The translations under genes and the position numbers were made by a program. From Diploscapter coronatus (lineage: Eukaryota > Nematoda > Chromadorea > Rhabditida > Rhabditidae), in the NCBI GenBank assembly GCA_964036155.1, contig OZ038423.1, forward strand, positions 51,537,249 through 51,601,248: a stretch of DNA of 64,000 nucleotides. Reading direction: 5' to 3'. Every line of letters starts with the position of its first letter. Position 1 is the stretch's first letter. Below are positions 10,324 through 23,952 of this stretch, piece after piece. Below the pieces are notes generated by a model. The model was not told the origin of the DNA, made no database searches, and saw only the letters and a list, made by a program, of their open reading frames with translations.

Positions 10324-13300
10324 CGTGAGTGCAGACGAGCAGAATTGAAATATTCAACACCTAACACAAATTGAACGGATAAAAGATGAAAGCACGAGAG
10401 GGGATCCTGAAAATAGACATGGATTAGACGGAAGAAATCGAATCGATTGGAAGCAAATACGCGAACACGAAGAATCGGTCGATTGAAATAGAGGAAGACG
10501 TCTCTCGCACGGAAGGAGGAAACAGTTATAGCAAATGAAAGTGATTGGTCACTAACGAAAAGATGTAGTTGTGCAATAATATATCGATCTGGTGTAATAA
10601 GTCGAAACATAGAAATGACGAAGCGAAATGCAAAAGAGAGAAGGGCGCGAGATTATGTTGTGGCGAATTTCGCCATTTATACGCAATATATGGAAACTAG
10701 GAAAATAGAAAAGAAATGATAAACAAGCAGAGGAAACGAATCGATTGGCCTTCGTGGAAATGGAAAGGAAAAGGGAAACGAAGAAAGCAAGGTTGAAGAA
10801 AAATGAATGTAAATGACAAATTATACGAATTATCGATTGATCGAGAAGGTTCGAGAGAGAGTGAAATTAGAAGAGGGGCAAAAAGTGACGAGTACAGGGC
10901 AAAAAAGGAGGTTGATTGGCACAGGCACTGAACGGAGCAGTAGAGGAATTTTCTTTGTCCACAAATTAAGATGTCGAAGTGTAAAATTGCTCGGCCAGAG
11001 CAGGAAAATAACAATAACAACTGCAGCACTGCAGCAGAGAAGCAGAGAGGTCGCCTGTCTTCGTTCTCTGCAATGCAATGGAAATAGATTAGAGATATCC
11101 CCTCTCATCCACAGTCACATGATAGAAATGTGAAGGCGAACAATTGCGGGAGATGATGTAATTCTGACAACAAATGACGAAATTCCGATCGATTGAGACT
11201 GCATGAGGAAATCGATTGACGATGATGATGAGTCACTTACAGATGAGAGGAAAATGGAAGGGAACTGGAGAGGAGGGAGGCGAGATGAAAAGAGACAGAG
11301 AAAGCTGCTTGGACAAATCAATAGAATGGAGTGAACAGAGAGGAGGGGAGGAAAAAGAGCAAAGAAATGAGGGAAAGTGGCAGAGGAATGAGAGGGAAGA
11401 GAGGAGAGGGAAAGGAAAGGGAATGCAGACATACAGACAGACTGCATGACGACAGCACATAACTAGGCTGCCAGAGGCCGTCTCCTCCACTGCATCGCAG
11501 TCAGACTGATGCCTGATGCAGGCAATTGTCTCTGAATGCTGCATGCTGCTTACCGAAACAGGGTCATATTTCCTCGTCAAACAACAACAAGATTGCTAGA
11601 GAGCCCTAGAAATCGTTGCGCAATAATCCGGCATCTAGTTCGAAATCTTATATTCTCATCAAGCCATCATTCACGTAGGAGGAAGTGTAACGTTAGTGGC
11701 AAAAACCATTTCGAACTCACTAAGAGACTGCATAATGACCAGACCGATTTCCTATGAATGGCGATAGGGAACCTGATAAGTGTAGGAATTTATCGATTCG
11801 AATTTCGAAAATGATAATGAGACCATGGGCGCGCCTAAATTATTCATACTTGGAAATTGTGATAGACGAATCAATATGCAAAGGATTCCATGGGTAGAGA
11901 CCGCAAATGCTCAAATTTGCATATCCAAAAATCGAGCTATTCGCCTCGCCTCTCTTCCACGCGGCTCACTAGTTCGCTCCAAATTCGAATTCTAACTGCT
12001 GCATGAATATAATGGACTTTCTCTCCAATCAAAAACGCAAAAGGAAGAACATTATTCTCTATCGTAAAGCCTAGGATCATCAAGAGAATGATTTTCTAGC
12101 CATGTCGTATAAGAAGAAAAAATAACTGAAGATAAAAATCGACAGACTTATCGATGATTTTTCCGACCTGATGTAAGCGAAAGAAAATGTAACTATGTGA
12201 GAGAAAAGACATCTAGAGAGGTGAAGGGGCAAAGAAATGGATAAGTAAAGAGGGAATGGGAAAAGGGAGCGAGGATGAGATGATATGAGATGAGATGAGA
12301 TGAACCGATCGACCGACCAACAGACAGCTCGCATTTCATGACTTGGCCGAACAGAAACAGCTGTGAGGAGACCAGGGACTGATTCGAGCTGCGAATGGGG
12401 AATAGAGCGATGAGGAGTTGATAGGCGAAAGGCCGAACGAACAGATAATGGCAGCTACAATCGGCATCACGAGCACTGCTCTGTCACTTTCCCACTCAGC
12501 AGTCATTCACTCTCAAGTGGCAATGTCATCGAACATCCAATGAAAAGGAGCGGACGATTCGAGAAAAACATTCAAACAGAGGAACACTGCTGACAATGAA
12601 CTACACAAATGAAGGGCTCACTTCTTTTTCATTCAACTCGCTCAAACTCATCTAATTAAAGAAGTTCTCTACCAGCAAATATAATTGCCCGTAATTGCTA
12701 AGTGGAACAAGACTATTAGCTCGAAACAGAAAATCGCTCATAGCCTGAGACAGAGGTCAAAGAAGCATGAGATGGAAAAGATCGAGGAATTATCGCATTT
12801 CAAATTCTCAAATGAAATTCGATACAGAATTCTGAGGTCGTAATGGATATCACAAATCTATCAATCAACTGAAAACAATACATATTTATGATTGATCACA
12901 ACCGATACTGGATCAAAGAGATTAAAAGTGTAAAACTAAAGATTCTATGACCAAAGCAGCGGAGCAATTTGAATCCGAATCGAGAGAATTTCAAGTGCTA
13001 ATGCAGATGCGCTGGGCGGGGAATTTTAGCGCCACTTTCTATTATTTTCATCGTTGTTTTTGTCATCCAAAGTACATTCGAAAGAACGCAGATTTGAAGG
13101 GAGATAGAGGAAAAACGGCTGGAGAAAATGAAATCGACAGGACGAGCAGGGGCGGGGAAAGAAGAGGGAAATCGGAACGAACAAATCGATGAAATTGATA
13201 GTCTGTTCAAAAAGTGACGAAAAGCTGCGTCATCGCGACAAACAACCCTTGTTATATTATTGTTCATTGACCGAATTAACTTCCCCCCTCTTTTCACTCG

Positions 13301-14956
13301 CCACAATTCGACTTCAAAACACAAATGACTAAAGCGATAAGAAACTTAAAAATCGATTTGTGAACATTGCAAATGAAGAAGGGGCAGATCGATAAGTCGA
13401 CTGATCAGGCAACGGAGGAGAAGCAATGGAGAAAATAAGACAGCCACTCAAAAACTCTAGAGCCGAAGCACAAGCAGCACCATAAAGAATGTCCAAATCC
13501 AGTTGATCACTTCCACTTTCCTTATCTGTGCTACCCCCTTCCTCTCGCAATCTCTCAAATATCTGCACTTATCTTGAGCAAATAGGGCTGGCTGCTTTTG
13601 CTTGTTTCTTTCTTCTCACAATCAACAAAAATATTGATGATCTAATTCGAGCTTTAACCGATTAGTCATGGTCGCGTATACATTTAAAAAAAAAATCGCA
13701 CAAAATCAATATGTCAAAGGATCAGAAGAGATGGAGGATTAGAGACATTGTGATCGCAAATAAAAATGCAGGGGAGAGAAATGGAAAGAGGGAATGAGAC
13801 GGAGGCTCAAGAAGCAAGAAACGGTGAACAGGGAATGACCGGATAGATGCACTACCCTCTCTTCCGGTCTTGTCTCTGTAAATGTGCAGCGGATCAGGAC
13901 ATTCTAGTTCCTGCTTCTGTAAACTATCTAATCCCACCAAAACAACACACTCAATGATAATTTTCGAATTCTTGTGAACCAGCTACCCTCGTTCATCACA
14001 TGCGAAGAATGTTCAGCCGGGTAGAAAAAATCAACCAATTTACAAAAGACAACAGTTGCATATTAAATTTTTAAAACTAACTTCGAAAGGTAAAACATAG
14101 CGCAAACTCTGAGACTAAATCGCAGACATGCTCAAAATTGGCCATTTCGAAAAACTACCACCTCATCACGTCTTTAGAAGAAGAGGGAAAAAGAAAAAAG
14201 TAGGGGACGGGGCGTGGTGTTTCTTCGTAACAAAAAGACGTGGTAGTTTTTCGAGGTTGCCCTCAAAATTCGATTTTTCTAGAACAGGAACAGGCAGTTA
14301 ATTTCGATTTTGAGACGGAGACGGGTCCATTACTTTCAACTTTAGGACAAGGACGGGCAGGGGTGGATTCTTTGGAACGGAACGAACATTTTCGCACAGC
14401 TCTGATAGATTTTTTCCAGTTATGAGCGTTTAAAACATTTGGAATTGTACAGGTCAAAATTGATACACATCCAACTTGAAAACTACCGATTCTACAAGCC
14501 TCCTGTTACCCAAAAATCCAAAAAGTCACCGAAATCATATTTTCCAAGTTATCTTCATGCCCTCAACGGCCTCATTTCAGGTTCAGCTTTCTAGTCGAGA
14601 TTTAACTCTACGAAATGTTCGAAACGTCCCTTTCAAAATTATAAAAGAAACGTCCTAAAAACACGTCAAAAACAGACAAATTTGGAGTCAGAAGAAGGCA
14701 AAATGGCCTAGTTGGAGACGAAGAAGCTGACCTGCTTGTTAGCTGCTTTTCCTGAAATTAAATTCGTCCAGAAACGGGTCAAATCGAATTTCGGAGTGCG
14801 ATCAGCTGCTCAACGAACGACGAATAATCTTCAACATAGTCGTTCATCGCTTCGCGTAAACGCAGTATCGCATCGCAGGCTACCTTTTCGCATTTTCAAA
14901 AGTTTCGCTCGTTTTTTCAGTATTTTCGGTAATTTTGACGCGAATTTCCGTTTCAG
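10324..14956. other. 4.6 kb divergent gap between ubc-1 and MPP10
   Basis: No coding exon can be supported on either strand. Long purine-rich/pyrimidine-rich stretches (about 10700-11450 and 12200-12300, with GATGA- and GAGAG-type simple repeats) make several spurious open frames. The gap should hold promoters for both flanking genes and possibly a non-coding first exon of ubc-1, whose ATG has no acceptor directly before it. A hairpin-forming inverted repeat lies at 14146-14254. Confidence 0.55.
14146..14254. repeat. Inverted repeat, ~22-bp arms
   Basis: The left arm CGAAAAACTACCACCTCATCACGTCTTT and the right arm AAAGACGTGGTAGTTTTTCG are complementary except for a 7-base insertion in the left arm. 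The spacer is about 55 bases and includes an A/G-rich run. It lies ~700 bases upstream of the MPP10 start and could be a small foldback element. Confidence 0.6.
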
Positions 14957-17900
14957 ATGAAGCCAAAATCGACGAAGAAGGTCCAGAATGACAAGCTGAA
15001 ACTGGATAGCGTGCCGAAATCGCTCGATGAGTTGTTTGAAGGGTATGAAAATAAAATCGAGAGATTTTACATTTTTGCTGATTTGTTTCTTTGGTTTTTT
15101 TTTTTTTAATTTTGAAAATAATCTAGTCATTTCATATGTGTAGTTTTAAATTGTTATATGAAAATATAATTTCAGTTCTCAAAACGACATGAGCAGCTCG
15201 CTGCACGAGGCTCTATCAGCCCTGCACTCCCATTCCCTTTCCACCCGTCCTCGCCTAGACGACCTCTCTGCAAAATTCATCAGTCCCCAGGCGGAAGTCG
15301 TCTGGCAGTTCCTCAAGCACCACAACAAACAGGTCTGGAAGAGCTGCGCCAAGACTGATCAGGTTCGTCCTTCAAGACCAAAATTGCGACAACTTTGATT
15401 CCAAATGTATCGAAATTCAGAAAACTTTTAGGTTATAAATCAAAGGCATGCGAAGACATGAATTTATGGAAATTTAAAGACCATGACAAAAAACTCAATT
15501 TTTAAAAATTTCATAAAATCTGACAAAGCTTCATAAGCCTTTGATTTTATTATTCGTCGATTCGAAATCTTAAATTGAAAAAATCTATTTCTGTCCAGAT
15601 AGGAACAGCATTTCGTTTTTGTCGTTAATGATCGAATGAAATTACTGTACTTTCAGGATCTTTCCGAGAACAACGTTTTGCGAGAATATTCAAGTCTGCT
15701 GCTTGAAGAGAATGATAAAGCAGATGAATCAAATGAGGATGAAGAGACCTCAGCAGTGGGATCGGACGAACAGCTCGATGAAGACGGCAATTTGAGGTAA
15801 TTTGATTGAGATTATTGAAGCTACAAGTGCATTTTCTCTCATTAACTTTCGAATAAAATTCTTCAGTGTTTTGCAATTCGCTTTCGCTTCAAACACGACC
15901 CTTCTTCATTTTCCTTTGTTTTGAAATGAAGTATTCGCAGTCTTTTTTTTTTTAAATAGTTTCACGATTCCGACTTCGAATATAATAATGGATTATTGTT
16001 GTGTTTTCAGTGATGAAGAGATAGAAGACGAGGAAGAAACTGCAGACGTGGAGAAGGAGCAGCGAGGCGGTCGAAAGTTCCCTCGCTCTGCTGTCGATGA
16101 CAACTTCTTTAGGTCTGCTTTTGTTGTCAAAAGAACTCTATTGTTTGTCTTTCAGTCTTGCCGAAATGCACGCCTTTCTGGATACAGAGGATAAGCGAGT
16201 CGGAGATCCTGAAATTATCGGTGCTGATGAGGTGAGATTTAGTTTCAAACTTTCTCTTGATAATTTCGCTGAATGAGTACTTTTCAAGTAAACTGCACTT
16301 TTGCAGTATAGGTGGAATGAAGCTGAATTGTATACTGTGAAATACACATCCCAAAAATGGATAGGATGATGTTTTCGCAGAATCGCACAAATTAATATTA
16401 TCGTCATTTTGACACAATAATCGTCCTATATATCCTTCTCTATCTCTATAAAGGTTGACAAGCTAACTCATCTGCAGTATTATGTATCTGTCCGTTTTGG
16501 TTAATTTTGCACTTTCTGAATTCGAAAAATCACTTATATCAACAAAGTTCGTCGGTTAACTCAGTGCTTTAAATTTCAGGATCTTTGGTTTGGCTCGACC
16601 AACTACAAATATGAGGATTTCTTTGGGAAGGAAGATGACAGCAAGAAGAATTCCAAACGGAAGGCTGATTCTCTCGAGGGGTAATACAAACGAGACTAAT
16701 TACCTGCAAATAATTTATTTCAGAACCAAATCAACAAAGCGAGTTCGATTTGCGATAGATGAAGAGGAAGAAGAGATCGAGGATGAAATGGAAGGGGAAG
16801 GGGAGGATGAGCAGATGGACGAAGAAGAGGAAGGAGAGGGAGACATGTTGATGGGGGCTGTGCAGGATAAGGATGAGGAGACGCAGACTAAGCTGGACAG
16901 AAGTCAGCAGAAGGTGGGTGAAGCCTATACTTGATGGACAATTTCGATTGAAATTGAAATCGTGATCATGTCACTTTTAAAAGGCAATTCGGACATCTCG
17001 CAACAGCAATTTGGAGGCAGTCTGATACATGTCATGTACGAAATAATATTATTCTGTAAGAGAGCGATAGGTCTCGCTTATGTGATTTCGACCATGTCAG
17101 GTGTTATACTGCTATGTAGATTCCAAATTACCTTCTGCAACTCCTAGTTTTACGAAATAATATATAAGAATAGGTAAAGCTTCGCACTTTTGCATACTGT
17201 CCTTCAAGTTGTGAAATTGTTTCTTTTTCAATTATTGCCTTTAAAATAGCACCTCATGGAATTTAAGAAGGAAAAACGAAGTGAATAAAATTGTCCTATT
17301 TCTATGATCAGTTTCTTTTTATTTTCAGCTGAAAGAGACGATCCGCAAACTGGAAGAAGAGAATTTGTCGACTCGTTCCTGGGAGTTGAGTGGAGAGGTG
17401 GCAGCCAATCAGAGGGAGGAGAACGCCCTGCTCGAGACTCAGCTCGAATTCGACATCACTTCCAAACCTGGTGGGCAGATTAGCCAATAATTCACTTTAC
17501 AATCGAGAGCTATTCCAGCTCCGATCATCACGCCCGAATACACGGAGAAGTTGGAAGCCATGATTATTCAGAGAATCAAGGATAAGGTGAACTTGATCAC
17601 TTTTATTCATCTATTCTATCTGATTAGATATTGCCAACGATCGATTACTTGAGACAAAATATAAACCATCAACAGAATCAAATGCTTAAAGTAATCGATC
17701 ATTGACGATACTGGATATGTTTAATGAAAACTGATTTTGCCCCCAATGAGCGCAAGAAACAATGTAGAGCTGAGAAACGAAGGAAAACTTCATGCTTGTT
17801 TACATGTTTCGCCCTATTCCGACGCTTCTTAACAAGTTTTAGCGCTTATAACACTAAGAAAATCTTTCAGACAATCCAAAATTCATTAAAAATTCACATT

Positions 17901-19528
17901 AAAATAAATTTACGAAGTCTGAATTTATTATTTTTGAAAAGTAAAATTCTTCTCGAAATCACATTTCCATTTGCAGACATTCGATGATGTCGTTCGGAAA
18001 GTGAAGCGAGTGAGCGAAAGCGCCGACGTGTACAGAAGCAAGGCTTTCGAGGAGGAGGTTCTGCAGAAGAAGTCACTCAGCGAGGTCTATGAACAGGAGT
18101 ATCAACAGGCCACACAGGTTGGAGAGATTCTGCACGGAAAGACGACCAGAAATAATTTCAGAAGGATCAGACGAAAAAGGAAGAGAAAGATCCGAAGCAT
18201 GAGGAGATCGCACGCAGAATGAAGGAGTTCTTCCGGAAACTGGACGCTCTCAGCAACTTCAGTCTCAATCCTCCAGAGGTGAGTCCGAATGAATGATACA
18301 GTCGTGTTATCCTCTACCTCTTTTACTCAAGCACGCACAGACATAGAACCTAAGCATCAATGAAAACATTGATATTCAACCTTTGAATGATCGAACTTGA
18401 AAACTTCCAGTAATTTGTCTTGAAATACTTTGTTCGCACGAGCATCTCCTATCGCATCCGAATTTTTTAAACAAAAAAACCGCAAAATTTTATCATTAGA
18501 AATATCGAAAATAAATTAGAATATGCTCAAATGCGTATATGTGTATCGCATACTCAGGCTTTTTATAGGATATTTTTGGAAGGTTTTGGTTAACCCGACT
18601 GCATATTCGAGGCCGAATTATATCTTGACTAGAATAAATACCTACATCAAATTCCCCAAAATTTACTTGTGAAAAAACTAGTGAAACGTGATGATGCTTC
18701 TTCAAATTCGACTTCTATCCGGAGATTTCTTTTATAGGCACAAAAACGATAGAAAATGAAGCAAATTGTTCGGCTTTCAGGTGACAGCCGAACTGAAAGT
18801 GATAACGAACCTGCCGACTCTGAAAGTGGAGGAAGTGGGAATGACTGCCTCGACTGATGAACAGCTCATGGCTCCTGAGGAAGTGAAGAAGAAAGTCAAA
18901 GGAGAAATCAAGGCAAAGGAGGAGAGGACTGGCACTGACAAGAAGAGAGAACGCAGACGAAAGAAGATCAGACAGAAGTGAGCAGAATTAAAAATTGTTT
19001 TTACAATAGAGGCTTGCAAGCAACAGATTTTATAGCCGGTTAATATTTTATTCGCTGCTCGCTATTTCCTTTTCTTTGAGAAAATGTAAAAATTAAATAT
19101 CATTGTTCATTGAACCCTGCGATGATTTGCGAGCCTCAAAGAGCAAAGTTGGATGATTAAGTTTTATACAGATTCACGAAAATTTGAATTTGAAATTATA
19201 TTCAGATACTTTTCTAAATCGGCTTTATTTTTCAGAACAATGGTGGCAAAAGTTGGAGAGGAACGGGCATTGGCTGGACAACTCGCACAGAAACGAGCAA
19301 AGGGAGGGAAGGCAGAGGGAGATGAGAAGAACTCTGCCAAGGGAACGGACAAACTCAAGAGTGGCAACTTCTTCGCCAAACTGCAACAGAAGGTCAAGAA
19401 TGTGAGTCATGTTCCTATTTTAAATCTCTAACACACAATCCGTCTAGGAAATTTCGGAGAAGACGAAGCGGAACTTTGAAAAGGAGAAGAAAAAAGTTGT
19501 CCATTCTGGAACAAAGTATAAGCTATAG
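14957..19528 (+). CDS. U3 snoRNP protein MPP10 (MPHOSPH10), 597 aa
   Basis: Fourteen exons join in frame: 14957-15042, 15176-15362, 15657-15796, 16011-16112, 16156-16231, 16580-16680, 16724-16913, 17329-17470, 17519-17586, 17977-18117, 18162-18278, 18781-18977, 19236-19401 and 19448-19528. MPP10 is part of the U3 snoRNP/SSU processome and helps the early cleavages of pre-18S rRNA in the nucleolus, binding Imp3 and Imp4. Recognisable blocks are acidic runs around residues 110-150 and 240-265, DNFFSLAEMHAFLD, the core DLWFGSTNYKYEDFFG, SWELSGEVAANQREENALLE, ITPEYTEKLEAMIIQRI, YEQEYQQAT, FFRKLDALSNFSLNPP and a Lys-rich C-terminus. Human MPP10 is 681 aa. The ATG follows TTTCAG directly, which suggests SL trans-splicing. 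AATAAA lies at 19615. The CDF gene starts 386 bases downstream on the same strand. Confidence 0.93.
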
Positions 19529-19914
19529 ACTAGTGACGTTATTCTTGTTGAGTTTTTGAAGACAGAAAATTGTTGAATTTGTTGTTTTTTGTTGACTCGA
19601 AAGTTTATTTCAAAAATAAAAGTTCTATGTGGAATCATCATTATTAGATTAGAGCATCAGAGTGTGTAGTCAGTCATTGAATTGTCCACTACAAAATACA
19701 GCAGATAATTTCACGTAGCCTGGCTTATGTCAACGTTTGGCTTATCACGTTTGCATGTCTCTGACTCTTTTTTTATCATACTCACCCCTTCCCTTTATTT
19801 TATTACCACTGTTTTTCCTTCTTTATCATCCTAATCTATTTTCATCGATTAGCTAACATTCCACTTTTTACCTGATCTATGATCAATCTTCGATAGGTTA
19901 GAATTTAGCCAAAG
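19529..19914 (+). promoter_or_regulatory. Operon-like intercistronic spacer MPP10-CDF
   Basis: The 386-base gap between two plus-strand genes contains AATAAA at 19615-19620 (poly(A) signal of MPP10). A T-rich tract at about 19768-19810 and an acceptor TTTAG|CCAAAG directly before the CDF ATG follow. This is the order expected in nematode operons (poly(A) signal, U-rich element, trans-splice acceptor). The operon itself is inference; a separate promoter in the gap cannot be excluded. Confidence 0.5.
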
Positions 19915-22521
19915 ATGGCTGATGAAGGTTCGCATCTGCTCGAAAGTGGTAGCCGTGGGAAGGACTACTCGAGCAGCAGCTGCAGAGGAAAGGGGCAGAG
20001 GAAGTCGACAGTCAAGTACTACGATAATGCGCATGTCTCTTGGTGGACAAGAAGGAAACGGCGGAAGATGGTTGGAGAGGTTGGAAATATCACATTCTTC
20101 TCTTAAATTATCTGAATAAAGTGAACATTTTTCATCACATTTTATCAGGACTGTCCACAGGTACCAAAATCGTACCTCTACCTTACCTGCGAGCAGTTCT
20201 GCTTTTTATTTGAAAAAATCCAAATGAAATTCAGTAAATTTACAACATTCCAAACATTGAGAGTGTTCATTCACTTTTAATTCTGCGATACTACTGATAT
20301 AGGATTGTGATACTTAGAAACATTCGATCTCATGATAAAAATGAAGGCATTATTGGGATAGGTTATTTCGAAATGATATCTTTTCTAGACTAATTTTTGT
20401 TATGCCTTTTACCAAAAATGTAAAATTATTTCTTTTCAAGTTTTGAAATTTTGAGTACTACGAAAACCTGAACAAACTGACTGATCTCTACGAGCGCGAT
20501 CGACTGACGATTGAAGGAATGGCAGAGGGAGTTCAAAGTTCAAAGGTCATCAAATCTTCGTTTTTAATGAACTGATGTTCTTGGTTCAGATGGAGCGAAG
20601 GCCAGATCGGATATTAGCTCGATTGGCCGTACTGCTCAACGTGTTTCTCATGCTGGCCAATCTGCTCGCTTCATACACTTCCGGATCTCTCGCCATTGTC
20701 AGGTGAATTTATAGATCTCACCTCTTTTCTCTTAATGGTCATTCAAGTATGCAATGAAGAATGGTAGGAAAGATGTGGATACTTTGAAAATTCTGCGAAA
20801 TTAGCAACAAAAGGGTTATTGACTTTTCTCCATTCTTCTTTTAGTTCTTTTTCGAAGATGAAAAACAGCCAGCGAAGTATTGCTTCTCCCACTAGAATGT
20901 TCAGTGATTGCAAACTGACGACTTTTTCAAAGATCTGTTTATTTATGAACAAAGATTTTACGCCGTCTAAAATCAGTTTATTTTAAGCGTTTTCGTGGAT
21001 TCCCTGATGGACGTGCTGACAGGAGTGACTGTGAGTGTCTGCTTGTGGCTTATCAACAAAACTGACTACTTCAAATATCCGCGAGGCAGAACGAGGTTTG
21101 CATTCTGAGTGTTGAGTGTTTATTGAAATTCGAAGTTCATCAAAATCAGGCTAGAGATAATTGGAGTGATTCTGTGCAGCATTATTATGGGTATCGCGAA
21201 TGTTGTAGTGATTTTTAGCTCGATTATGGCTATCATTCAGAATGAGGTATGTTAAGATACTCTCTATTGTCCCTCCCCAGATCGGTGTTGTCTAGCCACT
21301 CTGCGTCTATAACCTGCGAAACGCACGCATTGGGACTAGGGGAAAATAAGGAGCAGAGTCACATAGTTAAGGCTCGCTGATCAGACACGCAGAGTGACTA
21401 GGCAACACCGATCTGCGGGACAATAGGGAGCATAATGATAAAGATTTCGCTTGTATTCAAGCTTTTGGCCGCTACTGCATATTAGAGGAATTATTTCCTA
21501 TTTAGCCAGCCCCGGTAATGGACATTCCGATACTGGGCATATTGATTGGCGGGACTGCAATCAAAGTCGTTTTGATGATCGTTTGCTACAAAAGGGCGTC
21601 TGCTTCGTCAAAGGTATTCTTTTTTCGGCTCTCTGTATATGTCATCGACCGTATTTGTTATATTATGGAGAATAGCTTTGCTTTATTTAAAAAAAGATTT
21701 TCATACCTAAAAATCATATCACTTTGAAAGTTTTGTTCGAAAGAAAGTTCAATTTATTGTCATATTTTCTTTCTAGAGGAAATGAAAATGAATCTTCCAG
21801 GTGCTTGCAATGGACATGAGAAACGATATTGCGACGACCCTTGTTGCCCTGTGCTGTGCATTTTTGGGCAGCCACTTCTGGTCCTATGCAGATCCCGTCG
21901 GAGCTATTTTCATTTGGTGTGGTTTTATAAACTAAGAATCCGATAAATGCTCTTTATTCCAGCTCACTGGTTGCGATTTCGTGGTTCAGAAATGCGAGCG
22001 AATACATTCCCTCACTAGTTGGTCAGCTTTTTTTTGTTAATTTTCAAAATAATGATTCCTTAACTTCAGGGATTCGCGCAGATCGAGATATTTTGAGTCG
22101 AATTCTGAAAATTGTCATAGAGCACTCCGATCAGATAAAGTAACCATGAGTTTCTTTTGGCAGTAATGAAATGATTGATTTCAGAAGCGTGGACTTCATC
22201 GCAGTGTACCACACGTCCCTGGAGTGTCTCGTCGAGGTGCACATCGTCATGGATGAAAACTTGCCTTTGAAGGTAAACTCTTCGTTTGTTCTAAAAATTG
22301 TTCTGTAATCAATAGTTTCCCGTTTTATTCTTTTATTAGTGTTTTTTTTTCATTTAAGTGAATATTTTTGGATTTCTCAATGCTTTCAATATCCAATTCA
22401 TACTGTCACTACACTTCAGATAACTCACGACATCGCGCATCCCCTCGAGAAGAAGCTGCTCTCCTTGGAGGAAGTCGAGAGGGCCTTCGTCCACGTCGAT
22501 TACCTACTCGATGGCGATTGA
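19915..22521 (+). CDS. Cation diffusion facilitator, DxxxD (Mn-type), 368 aa
   Basis: Eleven exons: 19915-20070, 20456-20545, 20590-20702, 20988-21095, 21150-21246, 21506-21613, 21801-21916, 21963-22021, 22070-22139, 22185-22272 and 22420-22521. After a hydrophilic N-terminus with YYENLNKLTDLYERD, there are six membrane spans and a cytosolic C-terminal domain ending HDIAHPLEKKLLSLEEVERA. The metal site residues are DSLMD in span 2 (Asp124, Asp128) and DMRND in span 5 (Asp229, Asp233). Zn-type CDFs have HxxxD there, and DxxxD marks the Mn/Fe-type branch. The protein probably exports Mn2+ or a similar ion, by proton exchange, from cytosol into an organelle or out of the cell. Intron 5 carries a 169-bp inverted repeat. 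Family assignment is firm; the ion is inferred from the motif. Confidence 0.92.
21262..21430. repeat. Inverted-repeat element in CDF intron 5
   Basis: The arms are ~47 bases: the left begins CTCTATTGTCCCTCCCCAGA and the right ends TGCGGGACAATAGGGAG. They pair through CAGATCGGTGTTG.CTAG.CA and CTCTGCGT with few mismatches. The ~75-base centre is unpaired. It is probably a small MITE-like foldback insertion, inside an intron and away from splice sites. Confidence 0.75.
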
Positions 22522-23952
22522 GTAGCGCAATTATGCATAACTTTAATCTAAATCAGACATAAAATTATACATCCAGTCATTGAATTTTTGTGATATTGCA
22601 ATTCTCCCACCACAATCTCACGTTCTTTTCAATGAATCCACTCGCACCTCACAAATAGCGTATATAATTTGATATGGACTGCATCAACTCAAAAAATTAT
22701 CAATCCGAATAATGATTCTCCATTTGTCAATTCATCCACATAGTTACTACCCCACTTGTGCAGCAAGCATTCAATCAGCAGCTAGCAGAGAGCAGGCAGT
22801 AACGATGCAGCCAGAGCCATCAGAATCCAGCCACTCTTCTGTCCATCTGCAGTCCCCTCGCAGAAACAACAAGCTCATCTCTATCTTCTTTCAACTCGAA
22901 TGAATTCAAACAGAGTGGATTGGCTTCATTGCTATCAGTGTATCTATGCAGACACGGGAACAATTATGATTGAATATCCTGCCAGTTGCTTTCTCGGGTG
23001 CTAGCGAATGCATTATTTCTGTCCATGCGAATTGGCTTAAGCCCTTAGTCGAATAAGTTGAAAATTTATTTCATCTTGCAAAATGGGACAAAAATAACAG
23101 CAGCTGCGTTCTGCCCTATCCATAAGAAAGAACCAAAATTTTGGGCACGGTAGATAAAGGAGGCTTGACCCTTTATCGGGGGTCAAGAAATACAATGCAA
23201 AAAGAAGCAGTATGATAAGAAAAAATCGCTGGATAAGGCAAATTAAGGAAGTTTTCTGATCAGCGAAGAGATCGAAAGATCAACACCAAAAAATTCAAAA
23301 TCGGTGAAAAATTGGTGCGATCAGCACACAAACCATGTTGCAGATGTTCATTTTCTTCCTGTAGATGACGTGTTCCTGTGATGATTCAAGATGTCGAAAT
23401 GCGTTCCCTTTCCATCATTCCATCAATTTGCAAATGCGAAACGTGGGTGAGTATTTTTTAATCTTCACTCAGAATAAACAAGGAACACTGATAAAATGAC
23501 GTTATGACGAGTCTCATATTTGTGCTTCGAACTCATAAGTTTGATTTTCTCTCCTTTTTGTGATATTTTCCCTAAACTAGAGAATTTTATCGTTAAATAT
23601 CGTTTAGCAAACATGGACAACATGCTCAAAAATTCCCTTTCGTCCTTAAGATTGTGCTAAAATTTGCTTAGAATTTGAATTCCTGTACCCGCATTCTGTG
23701 ATAAATATCTGATGATTTTGTTTCTAAAATTATTCATTTTTCATGACTTTGCATTGATCATCGTTTTCCTGGCTCCTAGAAAAGACCACTTTTTTCTAAA
23801 AAATAGTATGAGGAAAGAAAAAAGATAGGCAAAAGTGGTGTCTTTTTCTAACTGGTGTCCCGATCTTTTTCTATTAGCCTAAAGCATTTATTTAAAATCA
23901 AACAGCAGCCTTGATGAAAATTTCAAGAGCATAAATTTATTCCATAGTCATA
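22522..23952. other. Convergent intergenic gap
   Basis: No gene is supported between the CDF gene (plus) and the acidic-protein gene (minus). The sequence is AT-rich with no repeat that I recognise. AATAAA on the minus strand (23936-23941) belongs to the gene at 23953. Confidence 0.6.

Noticed and set aside
10697..11580. Several long open frames on both strands
   Set aside because: They come from purine/pyrimidine-biased low-complexity DNA and encode Ser/Phe/Leu or Arg/Glu runs without splice or domain support.
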